Assembly: GCA_035648415.1 (NCBI GenBank)
Contig: DASRLO010000041.1
Coordinates: 1 to 64,000 of the forward strand
Direction: 5' to 3'
DNA: 64,000 nt
DNA from: DATARH01 sp035648415
Lineage (GTDB): Bacteria > Pseudomonadota > Alphaproteobacteria > ATCC43930 > CGMCC-115725
Positions 56,598 to 64,000 of this stretch are shown here, one piece after another. How positions within the stretch are numbered: the stretch's first letter is position 1; each line of letters starts with the position of its first letter. The notes under the pieces are model-generated. The model did no database searches. It had not been told where the DNA came from and saw only the letters and a program-made list of their open reading frames with translations. The position numbers and the translations under genes were made by a program.

Positions 56598-59318
56598 ATG
56601 CTGTCGCTCGGGTCGCTGGCCTTCGCGTCGCCGTGGCTGCTTTCGGCGCTGGTCGCGCTGCCGGTCATCTGGTGGCTGCTGCGGGTGACCCCGCCGGCTC
56701 CGCGGCGGGTGCCGTTCCCGGCGCTGCGCCTGCTCCTCGGCCTGACGCCGCGCGAGGAGACGCCGGCGCGCACCCCGCTCTGGCTCATCGTCCTGCGCAC
56801 GATCCTCGCCGCGCTGGTCATCCTCGGGCTGGCGCATCCGCTGGTTAATCCACGATCGCCGCTCGCCGGCGGCGGCGCGCTGATCCTCGTCGTCGACGAT
56901 GGCTGGGCGGCCGCGCGCGACTGGCAGGCGCGGCAGAACGCGGCGCTCGACCTGCTCGCCGAGGCCGAGCGCGAAAGCCGGCAGGTCGTGCTGCTTACCA
57001 CCGCGCCGCTCGCCTCCGGCCAGCCCGCGCCGCCGCTGCAGCCGGTCCGCGCCGCCGACGCGCGCGCCGCGATCCAGGCGCTGACCCCGAAGCCGTGGGG
57101 CGTCGACCGCCAGGCGGCGCTGGCCCGGCTCAAGGATCTGCCGCTCGCGGCCGGCACCGGCGCGGTGTGGCTCAGCGACGAGGTCGATGACGGCGCCGCC
57201 GCCGATCTCGCCAAGGCGCTCGCGGCGCGCGGCAGCTTGCGCTATCTCGCCGCCGCGCCGGCCGACGCGGCGCGCCTCGTCGCGCCCGGCGGCGCGCCGG
57301 GAGATCGTGCCGGCAAGGATCTGTCGGCCGCGGTGAAGACGCTGCCCGCGCCGTTGCCGCGGGTCGTCACGGTGCGCGCCAGCGCCGAGGACGGCGCGCT
57401 GCTCGCCCGCCAAAGCGCGACAATCGACGCCGACGCCGGCGGCGCGCTGGTCAAGCTGGCGATGCCGGGCGAACTGCGCAACCGGGTCGCCCGCATCGAC
57501 ATCGAGGGCGAGCCATCGGCCGGCGGCACACTGCTCGTCGACGAGCGCTGGCGCCGCCGTCCGGTCGGCGTCGCCGCCGGCAGCAGCCCCGGCGCCCAGC
57601 CGTTGCTCAGCGAGACCTATTACCTCGAGCGCGCGCTCGATCCGTTCACCGAAATCCGCCGCGGTCCGGCCGACGAACTGCTGAAGCGCGAGCTCGCCGT
57701 GCTGGTCTATTCGGATGCCGGCCCGGATTCGCCGGCGGAAGAGGAAACCGTGCGCAAATGGGTCGAGGCCGGCGGGGTGCTGCTGCGCTTCGCCGGGCCG
57801 CATCTCGCCGAAGAGAGCGACCATCTGCTGCCGGTGCGGCTGCGTCGCGGCGGCCGCACGATCGGCGGCGCGCTCTCCTGGGAGCAGCCGGCGAAGCTCG
57901 CGCCGTTCGCGGCGGACAGCCCGTTCGCCGGCCTCGCGATCCCGGCGGACGTCACCGTGTCGCGGCAGGTGCTGGCCGAGCCCGACATCGACCTCGCCGG
58001 CAAGACCTGGGCCCGGCTCGCCGACGGCACCCCGCTCGTCACCGCGGAGAAGCAGGGCCAGGGCTGGATCGTGCTGGTCCACACCACCGCCAATGCCGAG
58101 TGGTCGAACCTGGCGCTGTCGGGCCTTTTCGTCGAGATGCTGCGCCGGATCGTCGCGCTCAGCGAGGGCGTCGCCGAACTGGGCGATGCGCTGCTGCCGC
58201 CGGTCGAGACGCTGGACGGGTTCGGCCGGCTGCAGCACGCCGCGCCGACGGCGCAGCCGATCGCGGCCAAGGACATCGCCGGCGCCGCCGCCTCGCCGCG
58301 CCATCCGCCCGGCTTTTATGGCACCGCGGACGCGCGGCGGGCGCTCAACTTGGCGTCGGGCATTGCCGAACTGAAGCCGATCGGCGCGCTGCCCGCCGGT
58401 ATTGCGCGCGAACCGTTCGCCCGCAAGGCCGAAACCGACATCCGCCCGCCGCTGCTGGTCGCGGCGCTGCTCCTCGCGCTTGCCGATCTGATGATCGCTT
58501 ATGTCCTGCGCGGTCTGCTGCGCTGGCCGGCGCGCCGCGCGGCGGTCGTGCTGGTGCCGATGCTGCTGCTCCCGGCCGCATCCCGCGCCGACGACAGCTT
58601 CGCGATCCGCGCAACGTCGGAGCTGCGCCTCGCCTATGTCCGCACCGGGGTCGGCGAAATCGACGGCGAGAGCCGCGACGGCCTCGCCGGGCTCAACCAG
58701 GTCCTCAACCGCCGCACCGCGGTCGAGACCGCCGAGCCGCTCGCGGTCGATGTCGAGAGCGACGAGCTGATCTTCTTTCCGCTGCTCTATTGGCCGGTGA
58801 CGGCCGATCAGCCGGCGCCCTCGCCGCAAGCGGTCGAGCGCATCAACCGCTATATCGAGACCGGCGGCACGATCCTGTTCGACACCCGCGATGCCGGCGA
58901 CGGCACGCCCGGCGTCTACGGCAGCGCGGCGCAATCGGCCGAACGCCTCAAGAATCTCGTCGGCGGCGTCAAGATACCGCCCTTGGCGCCGATCCCGCCC
59001 GACCATGTGCTGACCAAATCGTTTTATCTGCTGCATGAATTCCCCGGCCGCTGGAACAGCGGCCAGCTTTGGGTCGAGCCGGCCGAGGACCGGGTCAACG
59101 ACGGCGTTTCCAGCGTCATCGTCGGCGGCAACGACTGGGCCGGCGCCTGGGCGATCGACGCCGACGGGCACCCCGAATACCCGGTGGTGCCGGGCGGCGA
59201 GCAGCAGCGCGAGATGGCGCTGCGCTTCGGCGTCAACCTCGTGATGTACGTTCTGACCGGCAACTACAAGAGCGACCAGGTGCACGTCCCGGCGATCCTG
59301 GAGCGCCTCGGGCAATGA
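56598..59318 (+). CDS. DUF4159 domain protein with BatA-type N-terminus
   Basis: 906 residues. N-terminal BatA block FASPWLLSALVALPVIWWLL and VPFPALRLLLGLTPREETPA with two membrane helices; a long periplasmic or cytosolic middle with a GATase-like segment (EETVRKWVEAGGVLLRFAGP); a further membrane stretch near 610-655; then DUF4159 from about 665 (DDSFAIRATSELRLAYVRTG, VESDELIFFPLLYWPVT, INRYIETGGTILFDTRDAGD). Function unknown; consistently found with MoxR-DUF58. Stop overlaps the next gene (ATGA). Confidence 0.9.
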   Translation: MLSLGSLAFASPWLLSALVALPVIWWLLRVTPPAPRRVPFPALRLLLGLTPREETPARTPLWLIVLRTILAALVILGLAHPLVNPRSPLAGGGALILVVDDGWAAARDWQARQNAALDLLAEAERESRQVVLLTTAPLASGQPAPPLQPVRAADARAAIQALTPKPWGVDRQAALARLKDLPLAAGTGAVWLSDEVDDGAAADLAKALAARGSLRYLAAAPADAARLVAPGGAPGDRAGKDLSAAVKTLPAPLPRVVTVRASAEDGALLARQSATIDADAGGALVKLAMPGELRNRVARIDIEGEPSAGGTLLVDERWRRRPVGVAAGSSPGAQPLLSETYYLERALDPFTEIRRGPADELLKRELAVLVYSDAGPDSPAEEETVRKWVEAGGVLLRFAGPHLAEESDHLLPVRLRRGGRTIGGALSWEQPAKLAPFAADSPFAGLAIPADVTVSRQVLAEPDIDLAGKTWARLADGTPLVTAEKQGQGWIVLVHTTANAEWSNLALSGLFVEMLRRIVALSEGVAELGDALLPPVETLDGFGRLQHAAPTAQPIAAKDIAGAAASPRHPPGFYGTADARRALNLASGIAELKPIGALPAGIAREPFARKAETDIRPPLLVAALLLALADLMIAYVLRGLLRWPARRAAVVLVPMLLLPAASRADDSFAIRATSELRLAYVRTGVGEIDGESRDGLAGLNQVLNRRTAVETAEPLAVDVESDELIFFPLLYWPVTADQPAPSPQAVERINRYIETGGTILFDTRDAGDGTPGVYGSAAQSAERLKNLVGGVKIPPLAPIPPDHVLTKSFYLLHEFPGRWNSGQLWVEPAEDRVNDGVSSVIVGGNDWAGAWAIDADGHPEYPVVPGGEQQREMALRFGVNLVMYVLTGNYKSDQVHVPAILERLGQ

Positions 59319-61411
59319 GCTTTAGCGCCTACACCGTCGCCGTCGCGCCGCTGATCCCATGGCGGATCATCGCCGTGCTCGCCGGAATCGCGCTGCTGAT
59401 CCTGGCGCTCGGAGCGTGGCGCCGGGCGCGCGGTCTGTCTTGGCGCGGCGCGGCGATCGCGATCCTCCTGGCGACCCTCGTCAACCCGGCGCTGGTCGAG
59501 GAAAAACGCACGCCGCAGCGCGACATCGCGGTGGTCGTCCTGGACGAATCGCCGAGCCAGCAGATCCGCGACCGCGCCGCCGCCAGCGAACAGGCGCTGG
59601 CAGCCGTCAACGCGCGGCTCGCGCGGCAACCCGACCTCGATGTCCGGATCGTGCGCGCCGGCAAGCCGCAGCCCGGCGCCGGCGACGACGGCACGCGGCT
59701 CTTTACCGCGCTCAATCACGCGCTCGGCGACGTACCGCGCCAGCGCCTCGCCGGTGTCGTGATGATCACCGACGGCGAGGTTCATGACATCCCGGCCGGC
59801 GACGTCAAGACCGCCGCCGAGCAACTCGGCGCGCCGCTCCATGTCCTGCTCTCGGGGCGGCCGGGCGAGGGCGACCGCCGTCTCGTCGTCAAGGAGGCGC
59901 CAAGCTTCGGCCTGGTCGGCAAGGAGGCGGCGCTGACCGTGCGGGTCGAGGATTTGCCGGAGACGCAGGAGGCGGCCCAAACCGACGCCAAGCTCACCTG
60001 GCGCAAGGATGGCGGCGCGGCGCATGTCCAGCTCGTGCCGGTCGGCCGCGACATCGCGCTGTCGATCCCGATCGACCACGGTGGCCCCAACGTGCTGGAG
60101 CTCGCGGTCGAGGCCGGGCCGCGGGAGCTGACGCTGGTCAACAACCGCGCCGCGGTGGTCGTCAACGGGGTGCGCGACCGCCTAAAGGTGTTGCTGGTTT
60201 CGGGCGAGCCGCATGCCGGGGAGCGGGTGTGGCGCAACATCCTCAAATCCGATCCGTCGGTCGACCTCGTCCACTTCACCATCCTGCGCCCGCCCGAAAA
60301 GCAGGACGGCACGCCGATCCGCGAATTGTCGCTGATCGCCTTTCCGATCCGCGAGCTGTTCGACGTCAAACTCAGCGAATTCGACCTCATCATCTTCGAC
60401 CGCTACAGCCGGCGCGGGGTGATCCCGCAGAGCTACATCCAGAATGTTGTCGACTATGTGCGCAAGGGCGGCGCCTTTCTCGAAGCGACCGGCCCCAGCT
60501 TCGGCACGCCGATGAGCCTTTTCCGCACGCCGCTCGGCGAAATCCTGCCGACCGAGCCGACCGGCAATGTCGAGGAGGAGGGGTTCAAGCCGGAGCTGAC
60601 CGCGCTCGGTTGGCGCCATCCGGTGACCGCGGATCTGCCGGGTGCGGGCGAACCCGGCGGATCCCCGAGCTGGGGACGCTGGTTCCGCCAGGTCGACGCG
60701 CATGTGCACCACGGCACGACCTTGATGACTGGCGACCACGGCGAGCCGCTGCTGGTGCTCGACCGCGCCGGCAAGGGCCGCGTCGCACAGCTGCTCTCGG
60801 ACCAGATGTGGCTGTGGGCGCGCGGTTTCGAGGGCGGCGGGCCGCAGGCCGAGTTGCTGCGCCGCCTCGCCTATTGGCTGATGAAGGAGCCCGACCTCGA
60901 GGAGAACGATCTGCGCGCCGCGGTCGAGGGCGACCGGCTGACCGTCACCCGTCAATCGCTCGAACCCGACGACAAGCCGGTCACCGTCACCGCGCCCGAC
61001 GGCGCCACCTCTACCATGCACCTCACCGCCGGGCATGGCGGCCGCAGCACCGGGACGCTCGCGGTGAGCCAGATGGGCCTCTACCGGGTGACCGACGGCA
61101 CCCGCACCGCTTTGGCGGCGGCGGGGCCGCTCAACCCGGTCGAGTTCGCCGATGTCCGCGCCACGCCCGAGAAGCTCGCGCCGCTCGTGGCGGCGAGCGG
61201 CGGCGGCGAATTCTGGATCGGCGACGGCGTGCCGGAAGTCCGCCGCGTCGCCGCCGGCCGCGCCACCGCCGGGAACGGCTGGCTCGGCCTGAGGGAAAAC
61301 CAGGACTACGTCGTCGCCGGGTTCAGCGAAACCCCGCTGCTGCCGGGCATCGCCGCGCTGCTGCTGGCGGTCGGCACGCTGATCGCCGCCTGGCGCCGCG
61401 AAGGGCGGTAA
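59315..61411 (+). CDS. Large membrane protein of the MoxR-DUF58-DUF4159 cluster
   Basis: 698 residues. Two N-terminal helices (IIAVLAGIALLILALGAW; GAAIAILLATLVNPALV), then a VWA-like segment DIAVVVLDESPSQQIRDRAA with GVVMITDGEVHDIP, an Ig-like part (LVVKEAPSFGLVGKEAALTV), a GATase1-like part (LKVLLVSGEPHAGERVWRNI, FDLIIFDRYSRRGVIPQSYI) and a C-terminal helix (LPGIAALLLAVGTLIAAWRR). Family-typical fourth gene of the cluster; role unknown, possibly envelope integrity. Confidence 0.88.
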   Translation: MSFSAYTVAVAPLIPWRIIAVLAGIALLILALGAWRRARGLSWRGAAIAILLATLVNPALVEEKRTPQRDIAVVVLDESPSQQIRDRAAASEQALAAVNARLARQPDLDVRIVRAGKPQPGAGDDGTRLFTALNHALGDVPRQRLAGVVMITDGEVHDIPAGDVKTAAEQLGAPLHVLLSGRPGEGDRRLVVKEAPSFGLVGKEAALTVRVEDLPETQEAAQTDAKLTWRKDGGAAHVQLVPVGRDIALSIPIDHGGPNVLELAVEAGPRELTLVNNRAAVVVNGVRDRLKVLLVSGEPHAGERVWRNILKSDPSVDLVHFTILRPPEKQDGTPIRELSLIAFPIRELFDVKLSEFDLIIFDRYSRRGVIPQSYIQNVVDYVRKGGAFLEATGPSFGTPMSLFRTPLGEILPTEPTGNVEEEGFKPELTALGWRHPVTADLPGAGEPGGSPSWGRWFRQVDAHVHHGTTLMTGDHGEPLLVLDRAGKGRVAQLLSDQMWLWARGFEGGGPQAELLRRLAYWLMKEPDLEENDLRAAVEGDRLTVTRQSLEPDDKPVTVTAPDGATSTMHLTAGHGGRSTGTLAVSQMGLYRVTDGTRTALAAAGPLNPVEFADVRATPEKLAPLVAASGGGEFWIGDGVPEVRRVAAGRATAGNGWLGLRENQDYVVAGFSETPLLPGIAALLLAVGTLIAAWRREGR

Positions 61412-61436
61412 GATGTTCCCCGCGCCAAACATAAAT

Positions 61437-61516
61437 TCGTCTTTCCCGCGAAAGCGGGGGCCCAGGGCGACCGTTACGTCGCACGTACTGGGTTCCCGCT
61501 TTCGCGGGAAAGACGA
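61437..61516. repeat. Large hairpin repeat upstream of psd
   Basis: Arms of 22 bases are exact inverses: TCGTCTTTCCCGCGAAAGCG (61437 on, plus GG) and its inverse ending AAAGACGA at 61516. The loop includes GGGCCCAG and CTGGG. It lies between the MoxR-cluster end at 61411 and the psd start, and could end the first transcript; the sequence type is a common alphaproteobacterial repeat. Confidence 0.8.
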
Positions 61517-61537
61517 TTAAACAGCATCGAACGACCC

Positions 61538-62224
61538 ATGCTCCGCCAGATCATCGCTCCGCTGCATCCCGACGGCTGGAAATTCGTCGCGATCGGCGTC
61601 GTCGCCACCGTCATCCTCTATCTCCTGTGGCACCCGGCGGGGTGGCTGGCGCTGATCGTGACGCTGTGGGTCGCGTATTTCTTCCGCGACCCGTGGCGGG
61701 TGACGCCGACCCGGTCCGGGCTTGTCGTCAGCCCGGCCGACGGCATCGTCGTCTCGCTCGCGCCGGCGCCGCCGCCGGTCGAGCTCGACATGGGCAGCGC
61801 GCCGGTGACGCGGATCGGCATCTTCCTCAACCTGTTCGACGTGCATGTCGCGCGCGCCCCGGCGGCGGGGACGGTCGCGGCGCGCGAATACACGCCCGGC
61901 CGCTTCGTCAATGCCAGCCTCGACAAGGCGAGCGAGCACAACGAGCGGCTGGCGCTGCGCCTCAGCCCGCTTGACGGCCCCGACATCGCCTGTGTGCTGA
62001 TCGCCGGCCTCGTCGCCCGGCGCATCGTCTGTCCGCTGCTCGCCGGACAGCGCGTCGCCGCCGGCGAGCGCATCGGCATCATCCGGTTCGGCTCGCGCGC
62101 CGACATCTACCTGCCGCCGCCCTACGTGCCGCTGGTCGTGCTCGGCCAGCGCATGATCGCCGGCGAGACCGTGCTGGCCGACCGCGACGCCACGGAAAGG
62201 CCGCGCGAAGGCTTCAGCCACTGA
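61538..62224 (+). CDS. psd: Phosphatidylserine decarboxylase (PSD-A type)
   Basis: 228 residues, short form. N-terminal helices LYLLWHPAGWLALIVTLWVA, FFRDPWRVTP, SPADGIVVSLAP, RIGIFLNLFDVHVARAPAAG with the conserved Asp/His, and HNERLALRL. The self-cleavage site is RFGSRADIYLP, where the Ser becomes the pyruvoyl group. Produces phosphatidylethanolamine. Followed by pssA at 27 bp, as usual in alphaproteobacteria. Confidence 0.96.
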   Translation: MLRQIIAPLHPDGWKFVAIGVVATVILYLLWHPAGWLALIVTLWVAYFFRDPWRVTPTRSGLVVSPADGIVVSLAPAPPPVELDMGSAPVTRIGIFLNLFDVHVARAPAAGTVAAREYTPGRFVNASLDKASEHNERLALRLSPLDGPDIACVLIAGLVARRIVCPLLAGQRVAAGERIGIIRFGSRADIYLPPPYVPLVVLGQRMIAGETVLADRDATERPREGFSH

Positions 62225-62251
62225 GCGCGGTTTTGATGTAAACTTGCCGCC

Positions 62252-63163
62252 ATGAGGAATATTCGCGACAAGATGCGGCAGCCACGGGTGCGCGTGCGCC
62301 GGCGGCCGATGCGAGGCATGCGGGTGCGCCGCATCCAGGAGCTGTCGGTCCAGCGCATGGTGCCGAATGTGCTGACCTTGCTGGCGCTGTGCGCCGGCAT
62401 GACCGCGATCCGCTTCGCGCTCACCGGCAATTTCCAGGCCGCGGTTTATGCGATCATCGCCGCCGGGGTGCTCGACGGGCTCGACGGCCGTGTCGCCCGC
62501 CTGTTGAAGGCGACCTCGCATTTCGGCGCCGAACTCGACAGCCTTTCGGATTTCGTCAGCTTCGGGGTGGCGCCGGCGGCGGTGATGTATCTGTGGACGA
62601 TGTCGGGGCTGCACAGCCTCGGCTGGGCGATCGTCCTGTTCTACGCGGTATGCTGCGCGCTGCGCCTGGCGCGGTTCAACACCCAGCTATCCGCCGAGCC
62701 GGCGCCGCAGCCCGGCTATTTCACCGGCGTGCCGGCGCCGGGCGGGGCCGGCTTGGTGCTGATGCCGATGTACGCCAGCTTCGAATGGGGCGATTGGATC
62801 ACCCGCTCGCCCTATCTCGGCGCGGTGTGGATCGCCGGCATCGCCTTCCTGATGGTGAGCCGCATCCCGACCCTGTCGCTGAAGAAATTCCGCATTCCGC
62901 AGCATTACGTGGTGCCGACCCTGCTCGGCATCGGCTTGCTGGCGGCGTTCCTGACCACCGCGCCGTGGCCGACGCTGCTGCTGGTCGGGATGCTCTATCT
63001 CGGATCGATTCCGCCAACGGCGCGCGCCGCCGCGGCAGCGCGCCGCGGCGCCGCGGCGAAGAAGCCGGAACCCGTCGCCGAAGCTCCGGCGCTGATCGCC
63101 GCCCAGCCCCTCGCGGCGCCGCTCGGCGACGCCGCCGCGCCGGCCAACGAATGGCGCCATTGA
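62252..63163 (+). CDS. pssA: PssA, CDP-diacylglycerol-serine O-phosphatidyltransferase
   Basis: 303 residues. CDP-alcohol phosphotransferase motif LDGLDGRVARLL then FGAELDSLSDFVSFG (DG..AR........G...D...D). Multiple membrane helices follow. The first ~30 residues are strikingly Arg-rich (RVRRRPMRGMRVRRIQEL), and the last ~45 an Ala-rich tail (RAAAAARRGAAAKKPEPVAE). Supplies phosphatidylserine to Psd. Later Met codons (e.g. 62309) are possible starts. Confidence 0.95.
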   Translation: MRNIRDKMRQPRVRVRRRPMRGMRVRRIQELSVQRMVPNVLTLLALCAGMTAIRFALTGNFQAAVYAIIAAGVLDGLDGRVARLLKATSHFGAELDSLSDFVSFGVAPAAVMYLWTMSGLHSLGWAIVLFYAVCCALRLARFNTQLSAEPAPQPGYFTGVPAPGGAGLVLMPMYASFEWGDWITRSPYLGAVWIAGIAFLMVSRIPTLSLKKFRIPQHYVVPTLLGIGLLAAFLTTAPWPTLLLVGMLYLGSIPPTARAAAAARRGAAAKKPEPVAEAPALIAAQPLAAPLGDAAAPANEWRH

Positions 63164-63218
63164 GGCGGGGCTTCCTTCCGACTTAAGCTGATGCGACGCG
63201 ACGGGTAAAGGCGACGCC

Positions 63219-63614
63219 ATGCTCAGCTTCGATCTCAAGGCCGAGGAGAAATTCGACCCCAAGCACCATGTCGAGAAAATCCTCGGCACCGCGGGCGAGG
63301 GCGACGTCACTGTCGCCTGCTGGGAGCCGGGGCAGGTCAGCCCCTACCATTGCCACCCGAACGCGGTCGAACTCTATTTCTGCTTCGAGGGCGGCGGCAC
63401 GATGCGCACCCCGGCCGAAACGGTCGAGGTGAAGCCCGGCTCGTTCGTCGTCCACCCGCGCGGCGAACTGCACGAATGGATCACCGGACCCGAGCGCACC
63501 CTGCTCTTCCGGGTGCGCTACGGCGAGGAATTCTCCGGCCGCACCAAGGAATGGCCGAGCAACCTCGACTGGCGGCCGCGGCCCCAGGACACCGAGTATT
63601 TCAGGGGGGGCTGA
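63219..63614 (+). CDS. Cupin domain protein
   Basis: 131 residues, a single cupin barrel: WEPGQVSPYHCHPNAVELYF with the His pair and Glu, EVKPGSFVVHPRGELHEWIT with the last His. Metal-binding, likely a dioxygenase-like or sugar-binding small protein; function unassigned. Follows pssA by 55 bp in the same direction and may be in its transcript. Confidence 0.85.
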   Translation: MLSFDLKAEEKFDPKHHVEKILGTAGEGDVTVACWEPGQVSPYHCHPNAVELYFCFEGGGTMRTPAETVEVKPGSFVVHPRGELHEWITGPERTLLFRVRYGEEFSGRTKEWPSNLDWRPRPQDTEYFRGG

Positions 63615-63630
63615 GCCATGCTCGTTCGCC

Positions 63631-63912
63631 ATGACCGGAATAATCATCGATGAAGAGCGGGCCGGGCATATATTTAGGGACGCAGACGGTCACTTGCGGG
63701 AAGACACGCCAGAAAATCGCCGAATCCTGATAGCGACCGCCAGCCGGCCGGCGAATTTTCTCGGGGCGGATCGGTTCGGGAATGGCTGGTTCGCCGGCAG
63801 ACGCGCCGACGGGACGCAGATCTGGGTGCAAGTGCGGGAAGGCAGAATAACGAATGGCGGGGTCAATGTGATTCCGCGCGATTTCAGTTTCGCTGCATCG
63901 AGTGCGATATGA
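63631..63912 (+). CDS. Putative CdiA C-terminal-type toxin domain (free-standing)
   Basis: 93 residues. HIFRDADGHLREDTPENRRI and GADRFGNGWFAGRRADGTQI then VQVREGRITNGGVNVIPRDF recall toxin modules found at the ends of CdiA/filamentous haemagglutinin proteins (HIFR..GH...DT..NR.....D..GN.W.....DGTQ.WV..R.G.I.NGG.N). No signal peptide, no transport domain, and the ORF starts near the toxin-module boundary. No clear ribosome site. The stop overlaps the next gene as ATGA, as toxin-immunity pairs often do. Assignment is from recalled motif resemblance, so moderate. Confidence 0.5.
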   Translation: MTGIIIDEERAGHIFRDADGHLREDTPENRRILIATASRPANFLGADRFGNGWFAGRRADGTQIWVQVREGRITNGGVNVIPRDFSFAASSAI

Positions 63913-64000
63913 AACATCAGCGATTGTCACCGGAGCAGGCGTTCGCCGCCATGGCAATGTTTCTGGACGGGTACCACGCCCGAACCGGCGGCCGCGGCAA
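63909..64000 (+). CDS. Putative CdiI-type immunity protein (runs off the window)
   Basis: Starts MKHQRLSPEQAFAAMAMFLD and continues GYHARTGGRG to the window end. The pattern L(T/S)PEQAF.AM..FL..Y..RT is seen in small CDI immunity proteins. It overlaps the toxin-like ORF by 4 bp. Only 30 codons are visible, so length and identity are unconfirmed. Confidence 0.5.
   Translation, partial: MKHQRLSPEQAFAAMAMFLDGYHARTGGRG

Noticed and set aside
56433..59315. Minus-strand open frame of 960 codons opposite the DUF4159 gene
   Set aside because: Composition of an antisense shadow; the plus strand has clear family motifs.

Overview
The window is very GC-rich and densely coded. Its content (hopanoid genes, DUF6111, DUF1285, a SufBCDS-SufU-SufT operon led by an Rrf2 regulator, MlaA/MlaC-type lipid transport, Psd/PssA) points to an alphaproteobacterium, probably of the Rhodospirillales/Hyphomicrobiales type. 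This is inferred from gene families; no rRNA or tRNA gene was seen. Several palindromic repeats are of kinds common in such genomes.

Layout. 1-263: end of an IS5-family element and a palindromic repeat. 264-7474: catabolic and redox genes (acyl-CoA dehydrogenase, DUF1003, PAS protein, MDR oxidoreductase, HpcH/HpaI aldolase, ferredoxin reductase plus 2Fe-2S ferredoxin, amidohydrolase). 7566-9244: Phd/VapC-type toxin-antitoxin pair overlapping a DMT transporter gene. 9258-14179: mutL, a small membrane protein, a GT87-type protein, an HsaA-like acyl-CoA dehydrogenase. 14202-20843: suf operon with an Rrf2 regulator, interrupted by an AT-richer orphan gene on the opposite strand. 21079-24289: two-component system whose regulator and kinase genes are separated by an opposite-strand PIN-toxin module.

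24684-41715: hopanoid region. hpnC-hpnD-hpnE make squalene, shc cyclises it, hpnH and hpnG add and trim the adenosyl side chain, hpnI-hpnK-hpnJ build the glycosyl/cyclitol head group, and hpnN, hpnM and mlaA are the lipid-transport candidates. ispH supplies isoprenoid precursor. A RelE/ParE toxin remnant sits directly upstream of hpnA.

41997-51721: Na/Pi cotransporter, cupin, rmlC, nudC, an EmrAB-like efflux pair with a divergent TetR gene and a clear operator, and an orphan molybdopterin hydroxylase subunit with a Gln where the catalytic Glu is expected. 51696-61411: cca (carrying an in-frame palindromic repeat), DUF6111, CoA-type NUDIX, DUF1285, and divergently MoxR-DUF58-DUF4159-membrane protein. 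61538-64000: psd-pssA, a cupin, and at the edge a small pair resembling a CdiA C-terminal toxin domain and its immunity protein.

No single large unknown system stands out. The most unusual items are the toxin-related modules placed between or beside housekeeping genes (21.8-22.7 kb, 41.7 kb, 63.6-64 kb, 8.5-9.2 kb), the split suf operon, and repeats that have become protein-coding.
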